Made by a program: the position numbers and the translations under genes
Part shown: positions 45,820-58,000 of the stretch, in pieces
Layout of the letters: each line of letters starts with the position of its first letter
How positions within the stretch are numbered: position 1 is the stretch's first letter
Assembly: GCF_965363235.1 (NCBI RefSeq)
Contig: NC_134847.1
Span: 59,304,439-59,368,438 of the forward strand
Reading direction: 5' to 3'
Length of the DNA stretch: 64,000 nt
Source: Mytilus galloprovincialis
Lineage: Eukaryota > Mollusca > Bivalvia > Mytilida > Mytilidae
Notes under the pieces: model-generated
Told to the model about the DNA's origin: nothing
Seen by the model: only the letters and a program-made list of their open reading frames with translations
Databases searched by the model: none

Positions 45820-47781
45820 CCAGGTGCTCCGCAGGGCGCAGCTTTATACGACCGCAGAGGTCGAACCCTGAACAGTTGGGGCAAGTATGGACAAAACATT
45901 CAAGCGTAATACAGCTCTGAATTTGGATTGTGATCAAATTTTTGACATTACATGGTTTTTTTTTTACACAAAAAAAATGTCAAGATTTTACAAATCAATT
46001 AAAGATTTCTTCTTCAAACTTTTTAAATCTAAAATTAAATAGTTGACACAGCATAGGTTTCTGACACAGAATGAATGTGGTCTAATGAACTTAAAAGTTT
46101 TTTTTTGCCTTAGAGTAATTCACTATGCTGTTGAACTGTTGAATATTAATCCTCTCAAAAAAATGTTTGAAGAAATTTTCTTTTTATTTATGAAATCTGA
46201 AATGAGAAAAATTTAAACCCCCCCCCTTTTTTTCACATCCCCGTTTCCCTTTTTCCAAAACTGATATCAATTCAAATTTCTAATGGAGTTTGCAACAATA
46301 ACTACTCTTTTAAATACATCATAAAATATTAAAATGTAAAATAAAGTGCTTGTTATCACTGAAGGGTAAAGATTGGTTGGTAGTAAAAGTGAATATACAT
46401 TGTTTATTGTATAAAACAATAAAAAAAAACTTCATCAGCAACATTTTATATTGGCAAATTTCCAATGAAGTTATTTACATAAAGTTATTGGCAAATAAAA
46501 ATAGAAAATGAAATCATAGTCATGTCTGGCAAATGTCCAACATACATTATCTAAAAACATTTTAGATAAGATAAGGAAAAAAAGCTTCATCAGCAACATT
46601 TTATATTGGCAAATTTCCAATGAAGTTATTTACATAAAGTTATTGGCAAATAAAAATAGAAAATGACATCATAGTCATGTCTGGCAAATTTCCAACATAT
46701 ATTATCAACTACTATTCTATACAAAGAAAGATAACTCCAATTGAAAATTAATTGCTATTGCACAATATTGTGCAATTAGATATTTCTTGCTATTGTGCAA
46801 TACTGTGCAATTGAAAATTTCTTGCTATTGCATAATACTTGATATGGAATCCTGATTTGGACCAACTTGAAAACTGGGCCCATAATCAAAAATCAAAGTA
46901 CATATTTAGATAAAGCATATCAAATAAGCCCAAGAATTTAATTTTTGTTAAAATCAAACTTAGTTTAATTTTGGACCCTTTGGACCTTAATGTAGACCAA
47001 TTTAAAAACTGGATCAAAAATTAAGAATCTACATACACAGTTAGATTTGGCATATCAAAGAACCCATTTATTCAATTTTTGATGAAATCAAACAAAGTTT
47101 AATTTTGGACCCCCATTTGGACCAACTTGAAAACTAGGCCAATAATCAAAAATCTAAGTACATTTTTAAATTCAGCATATCAAAGAACCCCAAGGATTCA
47201 ATTTTTGTTAAAATCAAACTAAGTTTAATTTTGGACCCTTTGGACCTTAATGTAGACCAATTCGAAAACGGGACCAAAAATTAAGAATCTACATACATAG
47301 TTAGATTCGGCATATCAAAGAACCCCAATTATTCAATTTTTGATGAAATGACACAAAGTTCAATTTTGGACCCTTTGGGCCCCTTATTCCTAAACTGTTA
47401 GGACCAAAACTCCCAAAATCAATCCCAACCTTCCTTTTATGGTCATAAACCTTGTGTTTAAATTTCATAGATTTCTATTTACTTATACTGAAGTTATGGT
47501 GCAAAAACCAAAAATAATGCTTATTTGGGCCCCTTTTTGGCCCCTAATTCATAAACTGTTGTGACCTCAACTCCAAAAATCAATCCCAACCTTCCTTTTG
47601 TTGTCATAAACCTTGTGTTAAAATTTCATTGATTTCTATTCATTTTTACTTAAGTTAGAGTGTGAAAACTAAAAGTATTCGGACGACGACGACGACGACA
47701 ACGACGCCGACGCCGACGCCGACGACGCCAACGTGATAGCAATATACGACCAAAAAATTAAATTTTTTTGCGGTCGTATAA
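45820..47781 (-). mobile_element. 1.9 kb Helentron-like element, insertion 2
   Basis: Same family as 42880-44797: ends ccaggtgctccgcagggcgc and gcggtcgtat, a GAC/GCC microsatellite at 47680-47735 and the same three types of internal units. LINE copy 1 has the empty site ctaatccaaaaattcaagg at about 12308, again between A's. It lacks the nested MITE but carries a two-unit ~156 bp tandem repeat at 46430-46707 that insertion 1 lacks. Confidence 0.85.
46430..46707. repeat. Two tandem ~156 bp units
   Basis: Both units begin cttcatcagcaacattttat and contain tattggcaaatttccaatga and tagtcatgtctggcaaat. They are inside the second Helentron-like element and are absent from the first. Confidence 0.9.
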
Positions 47782-47887
47782 AAATTCAAGAAATAAATTT
47801 ACCCCACCCTAACATAGAAAATGAAAAGATTTAAACATTTATATTTGTCTTCACCTGCATTCACTTTGCTTACTAAGTTATAATTTG

Positions 47888-48129
47888 CATTTTTAAACAT
47901 GTTATTTCTATCCGGGCAATGTAGCAGATTTTTTTTACTCAGGTAGATTAATCAACGAGTGATAGATTTCTCTTAGAAGAAATTTAAAGGTCCCAGTGAA
48001 TAAACTACACAGAGAACAATACCTGTTGTATTTGTTAGATGGGACAATAGAACTGCCAAAAGTTTGAATGGACAGAATTATCAGGTGAATCTATGGTAAA
48101 CTTTCATTGGGTTCGCAATAATACCTGAA
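47888..48129. other. Short intergenic gap
   Basis: Follows the 58 bp block shared with copy 1's flank (47830-47887). AT-rich; nothing recognised. Confidence 0.4.
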
Positions 48130-48625
48130 AAACGAATCAAACCACAAAAACTTAAAATTGACCAATGAACCTTGAAAAGAGCTCAAGGTCATTTGAACAC
48201 TACCAGACAGACATAAACACAACGTAACCATAACCAATGAACAATGAAAATGATGACAAGTTCAGATGATACCTCCTGTTTGAAGTACATCATACAATCA
48301 TTCCACACACCAAATATAGTTGCCCTATGATACAGATCTGACCAGGTAAAGTTTACCTTGATCACTGATCTATAAAATGAGGTCAAGGTTAGGTAAATAC
48401 TGTCTGACAGATATGCAGACCCTGCAAGGTAGCCAGATACCAAATATAATTATCATAAGTGAGTATTTCACATGACAAAAAAATGATTGTCTTCCAAGCC
48501 ACCACTGAACCATGAAAATTAGGTCAAGGACAATGGTCATATGACAGAAGGAAACTTTTTAACGTGAAGTATGAAGCATCCAGGTATTCTACATATACAA
48601 CTTTATACAAAGAGTATACATCATC
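48130..48625 (-). repeat. Fragment of the ~146 bp-unit element, inverted
   Basis: Marked by repeats of accaatgaaccttgaaaa, aatgaacaatgaaaatgatg and ctgaaccatgaaaattaggt, the inverse of the units at 19920-20700. At the right it ends with gaagtatgaagcatccaggt, the inverse of 19855-19870, near the element's head, but the terminal hairpin is missing. Confidence 0.75.
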
Positions 48626-48689
48626 GATTGTAATCCCTATGGGTTTGCTGTTTAATTTTGCACTTCTGACATTGATGATTTACAAAGGA

Positions 48690-48960
48690 AGCAGGACAGT
48701 CACAGTACCATTTTCTATGCTCAGTGGATTATGAAATTGGGATAAAAACACTTGTTCAGCATTTAAATCAGAAAAAAATCATATCATAGGGAACATGTGT
48801 ATTTAGTTTCAAGTTGATTGGACGTCAACTTCATCAAAAACTACCTTGACCAAAAACTTTATTCTGAAGCAGGAAAGAGAGACTCATGGACAAATAAACG
48901 AACAGATAAAAAAAAAGATAATCCTGGGTAGCCAACAAATTGTTATAGGAGAACAATAAC
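48690..48960 (+). repeat. Tandem-unit element fragment (accttgaccaaaaactt type)
   Basis: One unit with ttctatgctcagtgga, gtttcaagttgattgga, aacttcatcaaaaactacct and a degenerate gaacagataaa microsatellite end. The better-preserved relative is at 60640-61095. Confidence 0.75.
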
Positions 48961-49844
48961 TCCAATTAGAAGTCTGATGATTTTGGCCAGGTGAGCTTAA
49001 AATGAAGTAATAACTATGAACAAATACTGCAGATTCAATGTATTTTATTCAATAATTTTCTTATTTGAAAATGTTAACAAACAATTGTGCATGAATCACT
49101 CAGTTACAAAAATATTTAATATTGATATAAACTTAAAGTAAACATGTTTTCAAGTGCCATTAAGTAAAATTACATGTAATTAACTATCAGTTTCCTTTGG
49201 TATCACATTAAGATAAAGTTTCAAATCCCACCTTCCCCAAAACAAATAGCCCTCTTCAAAGCAGTTGTCATAATTGTGAAGATAAAATGACATGATTTAA
49301 AGCTCCAACTCTGTTTATTTATCAATTTGACTGTTTTCAATTTCTGTAGATTCAGTCTTTTCTAGGAGTAAATGTCCCAAAGCCTCCATTCAAAAATTCA
49401 ATACTGTAAATTAAGAAATTATTGTGTGCATTTATTATTATAAATTTTGACAAATGAACAGAACTGCAAGTTTAATTATTGAGATTTTAGGAAAAGCTAC
49501 ATACATTTATTAATCATTTTATGTATTTGAAATGATAATGCAAGTCTTATTATTCTGATAATCAAGAAGTCGAATAATTGGCATTAATAAAAACCTCACA
49601 AATTCCGAATTTACAGTTATCTTCAAAGGGCTATAACTCCAATAAACAGTGAATTGGCAGCTTTGGTCACTATAGTAGTGGTACCTCTTGCATTGATGGT
49701 AATTATAGGTTTTTGCATTCTCCATCTTTGTTTTATAGTGAGCACATGCAAGTGGTGAATTATCTACATTCATTAGAAATATAGTCTGTTTTTTTCTTCT
49801 TCAATTGTATAAATTCTTTTTGATCTTAACAGAGATAACATATT
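48961..49844. other. Intergenic AT-rich DNA
   Basis: Contains the short repeat with ctgtaaattaagaaattatt near 49400 (related to 27570 and 60040). No gene or regulatory element seen. Confidence 0.45.
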
Positions 49845-50215
49845 TATCAAAGGTACCAGGATTATAATTTAGTACGCCAGACGCGCGTTTCGTCTACATA
49901 AGGCTCATCAGTGATGCTCATATCAAAATATTTATTAAGCCAAACAAGTAAAAAGTTGAAGAGCATTGAGGATCCAAAATTCCAAAAAGTTGTGCCAAAT
50001 ACGGCTAAGGTAATCTATGCCTGGGATAAGAAAGTTCTTAGTTTTTCGAAGAATTCAAAGTTTTGTAAACAGGAAATTTGTAAAAATTACCACATTATTG
50101 ATATTCATGTCACCACCGAAGTGTTGACTACTGAACTGGTGATACCCTTGGGGACGAAACGTCCACCAGCAGTGTTGCAAGTTCTCAGATGTGCTGAGGA
50201 ATAATAGGAGCAAAA
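49845..50215 (-). repeat. Mussel repeat, both halves, reverse
   Basis: Starts with the inverse of tacctttgataa..., the core cgccagacgcgcgtttcgtc, then ccaaaaagttgtgccaaata and, at the far end, gacgaaacgtccaccagcag. It gives a 97-codon ORF that is a repeat shadow. Confidence 0.85.
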
Positions 50216-52086
50216 TTGCTACTTGGTTTTTCAGGTACCTGGTATCTGAGATAAAGCATTTGACTTTCCTAAAATGGCGAATCTTCCTTATAACACAAAC
50301 AATAATATAAAATATAATAAAAAAAACTTTTATTATCCTACACTTTTGCAGATATCTAAATTGGAAATTTAAACACTTGTTGTAAAATCATAATTAAATG
50401 CATATGATATTGTACCAACTGTAAATTTTTGTTTCTGACATTAAATTCAAATAAAGAAAGACTGACTGATTATTTCTTTGACAAAAGTAAAAATAATATA
50501 CAAGAATGTTTTGTTAAATCGCCCGAAGAATTCTTAAGCTGTTACATTTATTCAAAAAAACAACACATTGAAACATTTAAATTAAAAACTAGCTAAAACA
50601 ATATCTTTCCAATATCAAATCAAAAACTAGACATTTCAACCTCTTTTACCTTCCCTTACACATGCATTTCGCCATTAGTTTGATAACCAAAAGCTGATAA
50701 ATTTGTGCCTAGGATTTAGGTTTATCATACTAATTGCTGCTTTCACATAGTTTTACTGATCTTGTAATTGCAAATTGTTTTTTAATTTAAATTTTATAAT
50801 TAAGCAAGCAAAAAATCTTAGCCATTTTTTTTCTTCATCTAAACATTGGACTAGAACATTTCTTGAAAATGAAGAATATGATAATGATATTTGAAATACA
50901 TATATATAATGCTGCAAGCTGCCTCTAAATTTATGAAATAAGACAATGAGACTGATACAAAACAACAATTTGGTATTATAGTAAATGTAATTTGTAAAAT
51001 TGTACTGCATTAATGAAAAAATATATGAAATGATGATTGTGTAAAATATATATGCAATATAAAGCTGAATATACAAACAATGCTTTTGGATTACTATTCA
51101 ACAAATAAGTTTATTAAATACATTTTTGAATATCACTGATGCATAAAATAGATTTAACACACTAAAATATGTAATACACATCTCTTCAGCAAAGTCAATA
51201 CATTTTATATTGTAACATCGTTTTTTTAGATAGATTATAGGCCTAACAGATTTTTTTGAAAAATCACAAAATAAAATTGCAACAAAATAAACATATTGGC
51301 ATTTTTTTCAAAATCTAAGTCCTGAGATAACATTTCATTATTATTGCACAACATGAACAAAACTAGTAACAACAGGACCATGAACAAAAACAAATTTGAC
51401 TGTAATCTCCCTTGAAACTATATTAATACTCCTTGAAAAACCTTAAACTAGTCATATCCATTGCATAGTAATTAATGAAACAACATAATACTATGCTAAT
51501 TTCAAACTCTAAGTTCTTACAGTGCAGAAATTTTGTTAAATGGTCCTTCTTTTTACCATTTATTGGTCCTACCTAACACGTGATCGTAATGTTAAGAAAA
51601 TATAATTAAACCTTCTACAGCTTGCATCATTTAAAATTTATGATGCAAACTTTCCAAATTTTGAAAGAGAGATGAATGTTGTTGATTGGTTGTAAAATAT
51701 AAATGAGTAAAATTATAATATTGGCAGAGACATATTGTTTATCAAACTACAACATAAATTAAGTTAGTTCAGGCAATAAATGTTCTTAAATTATATGGAG
51801 TAAGAAGTGTAAAAAATGTAAAGATACATAACAGCTCAAAACAAAAAACACAGAAAGGTACCAAAATTCATAATTAACCAGAACAATATATATAAGAACT
51901 AAAATGAAATATATAAAATGAAATTAAATAAAACAATTACTAGTAAATTTCATAAATACAACAAAAATTTTGAAGTCATACAAATGTAAATTCCATTATT
52001 AGTCTGTCATATTTTCTGTCCTGTATGAATTGTAAGTGGGGTAACTGTTGAGTTCTAGATAAATTTCAATGTATTATCTAAAATAC
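50216..52086 (-). other. AT-rich region downstream of the SAMD9-like gene
   Basis: Low-repeat and very AT-rich, lying immediately 3' of the stop codon at 52087 on the minus strand. It may contain the 3' UTR; tttattaaata at 51109 reads AATAAA in the gene's direction. No other gene supported. Confidence 0.4.
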
Positions 52087-55000
52087 TTAAGTGCCATAAA
52101 ATTCCTTCCTGGCCATCATGAGTTTATGGGATTGTTCTTTAAGTTTTGTTTCTTTCCTCTCTAAATACTGGCGCTGGAAAAAGAAGTTAAATGTATAAAA
52201 GTAACATGATATTATTTTGATTGAATAAAATTGAGAAAGGAAATGGGGAATGTGTCAAAGCGACAACAACCCGACCATAGAGCAGACAACAGCCGAAGGC
52301 CACCAATGAGTCTTCAATGTAGCGAGAATTCCCGCACCTGTAGGTGTCCTTCGGCTGGCCCCTAAAATATTGTATACTAGTACAGTGATAATGGACGTCA
52401 TACTAAACTCCGAATTATACAAAAGAAACTAAAATTAAAAATCATACAAGACGAACAAAGGCCAGAGGCTCCTGACTTGGGACAGGCGCAAAATTGCAGC
52501 GGGGTTAAACATGTTTATGAGATCTCAACCCTCCCCCTATACCTCTAGCCAATGTAGAAAAGTAAACGCATAACAATACGCACATTAAAATTCAGTTCAA
52601 GAGAGATGTCCAAGTCCGATGTCAAAAGATGTAACAAAAGAAAATAAATAAAATGACAATAATACATTCTTTAACCATAAGAAATCTTTTGCAGCCCACT
52701 TTTTGTGCATGCAGATAATCATTATATTTTTGGGTGTAACTAATACATGTGCTAGGTTTATTTGCTTATAGCAAATCATTATAAAATGAATTTTGAAAAA
52801 AACACCATTGAGGATTATAAATGTATAACTATTGTGTAATAAAAATAAAAATAAATAAATAAAATCGATAAGATTTAAAAAGTGTTCAGCCACAAAATTG
52901 ATGTTCAAGAAATAGTTTATGCAAGCCATTTATTTAATTTTTGGGAAATTCCACATAGCCCATGCCTTCATATAAGAATTTGATACCGAGCATTTTAAAA
53001 GCACGTAAGGAGGTTCAAGGGTACAAAAATTTAACCAAAAGTTTAACCATTTCTTTTCCAGTTTTTTTTATCATACTTTTTATTGGTTGTTAGGATATAG
53101 TACAAAAATCAACAAAAAAAAATCGATTGGATATGGTCCCAGATGACTTTAAAAATGTTTATAATCACTGAAAAGATTCCAAATTATCTCCCTTTGGTGA
53201 AAAAATGCCATTTTTTTACATCAAAATTGAAATATTTCATCGGTGACCTATATTTTTTTTATTATTTTTTTTCCAAAAGGCTGTACTTAAACTAAACAAT
53301 TGTTAAATTTTAGCGATTTTTGTAATTTAGTTCTTCTCTTATTTCGATATTACCTTTATTAGTTCAACAGAAAAAAGTACCTTATTAAACAAAAGTGCAT
53401 GCTTCTTTCGATGGCAGATTGTGAGTTTAAATAAACAGTGACCCCATTATTTTATTTTATTTTCAGAATAAGTATATGATCAAGTTCACTCATAGAAAAA
53501 TGGCGAAATCCTATTTAAAAAAAAAGATTTGTACCCGTGAGCCCCCTAAAGGTAAATTTACAGTAAGTGTGCTCTGTCACAGACTTCTGTAAAATTTTGC
53601 ATACAACAGTGGCTCATTGAATTCAACTGAAAATTGAAAAAATACTGTATTCATCTCTTAAATAATCTTTTTTGTGGATTCCTTTTTATTGGTAAGTGAA
53701 TTAAAGTTATTAGAAACCTCAAATTAAAAAAAATAATGCTTATGTTTTTTTTAATAACTCAATGGATAGTTTTCATTATAAAACTTATGTACATATACTT
53801 TTTTCTGAAGAAAATTCTTTAATATGTTCATATTTAGAAGAAGTTTACTTTATTATAATTCCTTCCAGAAAGCAATTCCCCGAATATTTTCTGTATGCAA
53901 GGTGACCTCAGTGTGACCCATCTCGTAAAAATCCGGTGATCGCAATAAGCATGGATGTCCTTAAAATAAACTATTATCTGATTGTACATGTTAAACACGT
54001 GCTCAATATCCATACTTTTTTTGTTTATTGTTGACAAACAGGTGACAATCGTTAAACTTCGGCTTCAAAACACTAACTTTAATTACCTGCCATATTTTCA
54101 CAACAACAGTGACCGATTGAGAAAAAAAAATTGACGATTATACGAAATTTAGGCAAAAAAATTGATAAAATCGTGCACAGAAGACTAAGTTTGTGATGTT
54201 TGGATGCATTAGTTCAAGAATTAGAATAACATTTTTTTTCACCGGTCACTCGTTTATTATGACTTTAAGTAAAACATCAATTGTATTAGGGACGACATCA
54301 AAAGTTCAATGAAGGATAAAAAACTTTATTCACATAGTTTTTTCACTGACACCCTCACCATTTGCTCACCCCCCTCTTAACTTAATTTGGGAAAAATTGA
54401 TTGACCATTATGGATATATGTAAAATCGATGTTGGATAAACAAAACGTGCAGCAATTTTAACTCCACACCCTCAAACTATTTGATTTAAGTTTTTTTTAT
54501 CCTACATTGATCTTTTGATATCATCCCTTAGTGAGTATGATTAGATACATCATGGGTGGGAATCACACACATTCACAATGCATTCCTCAGATGCTTAGTT
54601 GTGACTTCTATTAGCAAGGGAGCATTTTTCCATGTCCATATTTTACTGACAAATCCCACATCAAATGTATTGGTATATAGCTTTGGATCCCTCCAATCAT
54701 TTTATAATTATAGACAATTAATGGTGAGAATACAGCATCAAAAATGTCCAATCCTTTCACTTTAACTATAAAATAAACATGCCCCCTGTCAGGAAGGTGG
54801 ACTGTTAAATAAGTGATTTTAACACTTATTTAATTTATTTTTTTTTAGCCCAAACAAGATTCTATTCTGCACCACTTTGCAATGATCCTGGATCTGGCCC
54901 TGTTTATGGTAGGGCAAAGCCCTTGTTGACATTTATTAAAAAACAGATGTGGTCAATGACGTTAACAAATATGTTGCAATAGCACCCACCTCCAGCTCAA

Positions 55001-58000
55001 AGATATTACCAACTACTTTCAACTATATGTAACTGTTACAAAATATAACATTTTAAAATTTAAATACATACCCTTTCTCTGCCTACACCTGCTCCTTTCT
55101 TTTCCTTTTGGATTTTCTCAATATTCATCTTTATTTGATCTAGCCTAGCCATAAGTGACTCATGTGTTTCTAAACTATCCATTGGTTTCTTGCTAGGTTG
55201 TCTTGATATACTCATTTGTCTGGATGTAGAAGATGAGGATGCTGCCTGGGTTAGTTTAGATAGGTCTTGAGGCATTTCAGGCACCTTTGGAACTTCTTGT
55301 CTGACATCATACGCTTTCAAACCTGCCCAACTAAAACCTACAACAAAGTAAACTCTCTTTTGCCAAAGTGATCGGACACCAATGGGAAATGAAGTAGGGA
55401 TGTTAAAAGGTACTTGTCCTCCTGTTCTTGTGTCAACATTGCATGTTATTTCTTTACCATCATTGATAAGTGTACCTGGTAACCGTAAAAGTCTTTTCAC
55501 AAAGTCTGCAGATTCCCAAATTTTGTCACCTCGTACAAATTTTTTACCCCATGGATCAAGCAATTCTTCATAATGCACTATGGCATATAGTCCTTCACCT
55601 ACTCCTAGGAAGAAATTGGTTGTTTCACGCTTCCTCACAGGTCTACTTTCTTTTTGTCTTGGATGATTCGCATGAAAGGCAGCTTTCCACTTTCGAGAAA
55701 CCTCATGGAGTTGCTCTGTTGTACAGAGGTTAGGATTAGCTTGTAATCGAGATTTGGTTGGCCAATTCAAAAGAACAAAATGCATATATGTTTCAAGATA
55801 GTTTCTTCGGTCTGATGACGAAACAACTCTATCATAGCATTTCCTTGTATAATGAACCATTTCTGCATAGGATATGACTGTTTGATCAATGTGAACAATT
55901 TTCATTGTAATGACAACATTAAACAAACTAACAATATCAAATGGCACCCAAAATTCTGATTTTACATTGTCTTTTAGCATCAAAAGTATCACCTCTAAAT
56001 TTGACTTATTATCAATGTGAATAAAGTCTGACAATGTTCTTCCACCTAATCGTCTTACTCTACGTCTTCTGAAATCTGCCTTTTCTACTTCAGTCAGATT
56101 TTCAGGAATAACATCGCTATCTTCTCCAAAGTAGCTATCCAAATTTTCTTTAAGAGTTGTTATCTCCTTCCTGCGTGGATTTCCATGCCCAAAAATAGAA
56201 TAAAACATATCATCCTTAAGTTGTGTTGTTTTGTCTTCTATTGATTTAAGTGTTAATTCAGATCTACTTTCAAGGCTCTTCATAAACTGGACAGACTCCT
56301 CTTTTAAATTCAACAAATCCTTTGGAACAAAATCTTTATCTGTAAGGTATTTATGCAAAGGGCCTTTTGAGCTACCCAATGGACAAAAACGCAATACATC
56401 TAAAAATAAGACAATCATTCGGATTTCTCCAAAGTAACCTGCATCATTCCCTTTGACGAAGTGCTCCTTTTCTGAAACTTCCTGTTCTTTTCGGAATTTT
56501 TGGAGTCCATTCTGTGTTATTTCTATAACTTCTTCTATGTCATCATCAAAAGCTTTTTTGCCTTCCTGCAGAAAACAAATATATTTATCATATAGCTGAT
56601 TCTTATACACTTGGCCATAGGTGTCCCACAAAAATGAATTTTGAGGCTTCATGTCAGTTGCAATCTTTGCATACTTAGCTGCCATTTTCCAATTCTTACA
56701 GTGTATATACAACCTTGCAATCTGTTGACATATCATTGGATCTTCTGTCATTTCAAATCCTTTGATAAGTATGCTAGCTGCAATTTCTTCATTTTCTTTA
56801 TCTAGCAAGTTCATAATTAAAGGAGAAAACTTTACTTTACCAGCAGTTTCTTCTTTTTCCTCTCTTTTCTTCATAATAGTTTTCACGATCTTTTTAACCT
56901 CATTACTTGACATGTTTGTTGATTTAAAAATTGGACATTCAAGGAACTCTTTCATTATTTCGCTTGTGGTGTCCGGTGACTGGTTGAAACAGGAAAATAT
57001 TTCTACAGCAAATAAAGGATTAACAATTGATAGTCCAACCAACTGACCACCAAAACCAGCTCTTGTGTTACTGTTCAGCAATACCTGTAATGGTTGACTT
57101 AATGTTTGCTCCCATGACTTATTAAGGCGTTTACCTCGTACCCCTGCAAGACCAAAGGTGAATGTGACCCCTCTATGTCTTGTTGTCATAATAGGATCAA
57201 AAGCACTGATGGGTACAGATTGAAAATCAAGGTCAAATGTATTTAACATAGACAGATATTTTAACATTTTCCTTTCATTTTCATTTGTGACTCCTTCAAC
57301 TAAATCAGAAGCTGTTCGTCGTATGTAATCTTTGTTGAAGTTTTCCTTTAAGATATTAAATGAAACCAAGAATCTAGGGTCAGTGCCCTCTTTAGCCTCA
57401 AACTGCTTCTCTAGGTCTTTATTTCTGTTTCTGAACCAACTCAATTCTTTAGGGGATAGTTCGTGTTTCAGAGCAACACTGGTATCGTCAACAGAATGAA
57501 TTGTTGTTCTCCTTGTACAAAGAAGCAAAACACAAAACACTTTCATGTCACTGCTACGTCTTGCCATTATCCTTGCTCTGTGTTGCAAAAGTGCATACAA
57601 CTCTCCCACTTTCTCTTCATCAGCATTTTCTATCAATACCAATGGGGGTTTAGGATCATCTGTTTCTTCATAGTTTCTCAACACTGTTATTTGCTCAACT
57701 GTTTGATCTGTTATTTGCTTCACAATACAACAACGGTATGAAGACTTTAAATCCCAAAGAATATGCTTTGCTGTCGTTGTTGCTCCTGCTCCAGGTTGAT
57801 GGTAGATATTTACGAGTCCTATCTTATTATCCTCATCTGCACGATTTCCTTTCAGGGCTTCTTCTAATTTTACTTTTAATGACCCATGTACATCTCTTTT
57901 CAAAACATGGTCTGGAAAAACAAAATTCCACCAACTGACATTTTCTCCTCTATAAAACTTTTCGGCTTCTTCTCTTCTTATCTGTGAGAGTTTGACTCTG

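Larger units (their letters stand above)
40210..47829 (+). mobile_element. Non-LTR retrotransposon, copy 2 (with nested insertions)
   Basis: Same family and same 5' end as copy 1. Segments of LINE sequence are 40210-42879, 44798-45612, 45764-45819 and 47782-47829. Relative to copy 1 it lacks about 150 bp of ORF2 (junction near 42797), lacks about 220 bp at 45612 replaced by an unrelated repeat piece, and ends near 47829 where copy 1 continues for 1.1 kb. Two 1.9 kb Helentron-like elements and their cargo account for the rest. Confidence 0.9.
52174..55071 (-). other. Last intron of the SAMD9-like gene
   Basis: 2.9 kb between donor AGG|GTATGT and acceptor ttttccag. Contains a dispersed repeat at 52225-52600 and a MITE at 54288-54528; the rest is AT-rich without features. 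A 110-codon minus ORF (52597-52929) and a 67-codon ORF (53834-54037) have no recognisable domain and no splice support. Confidence 0.7.

Noticed and set aside
50753..52929. Minus ORFs of 107 and 110 codons
   Set aside because: Rich in Ile/Phe/Tyr/Leu from AT-rich DNA, with no motif; typical random ORFs.
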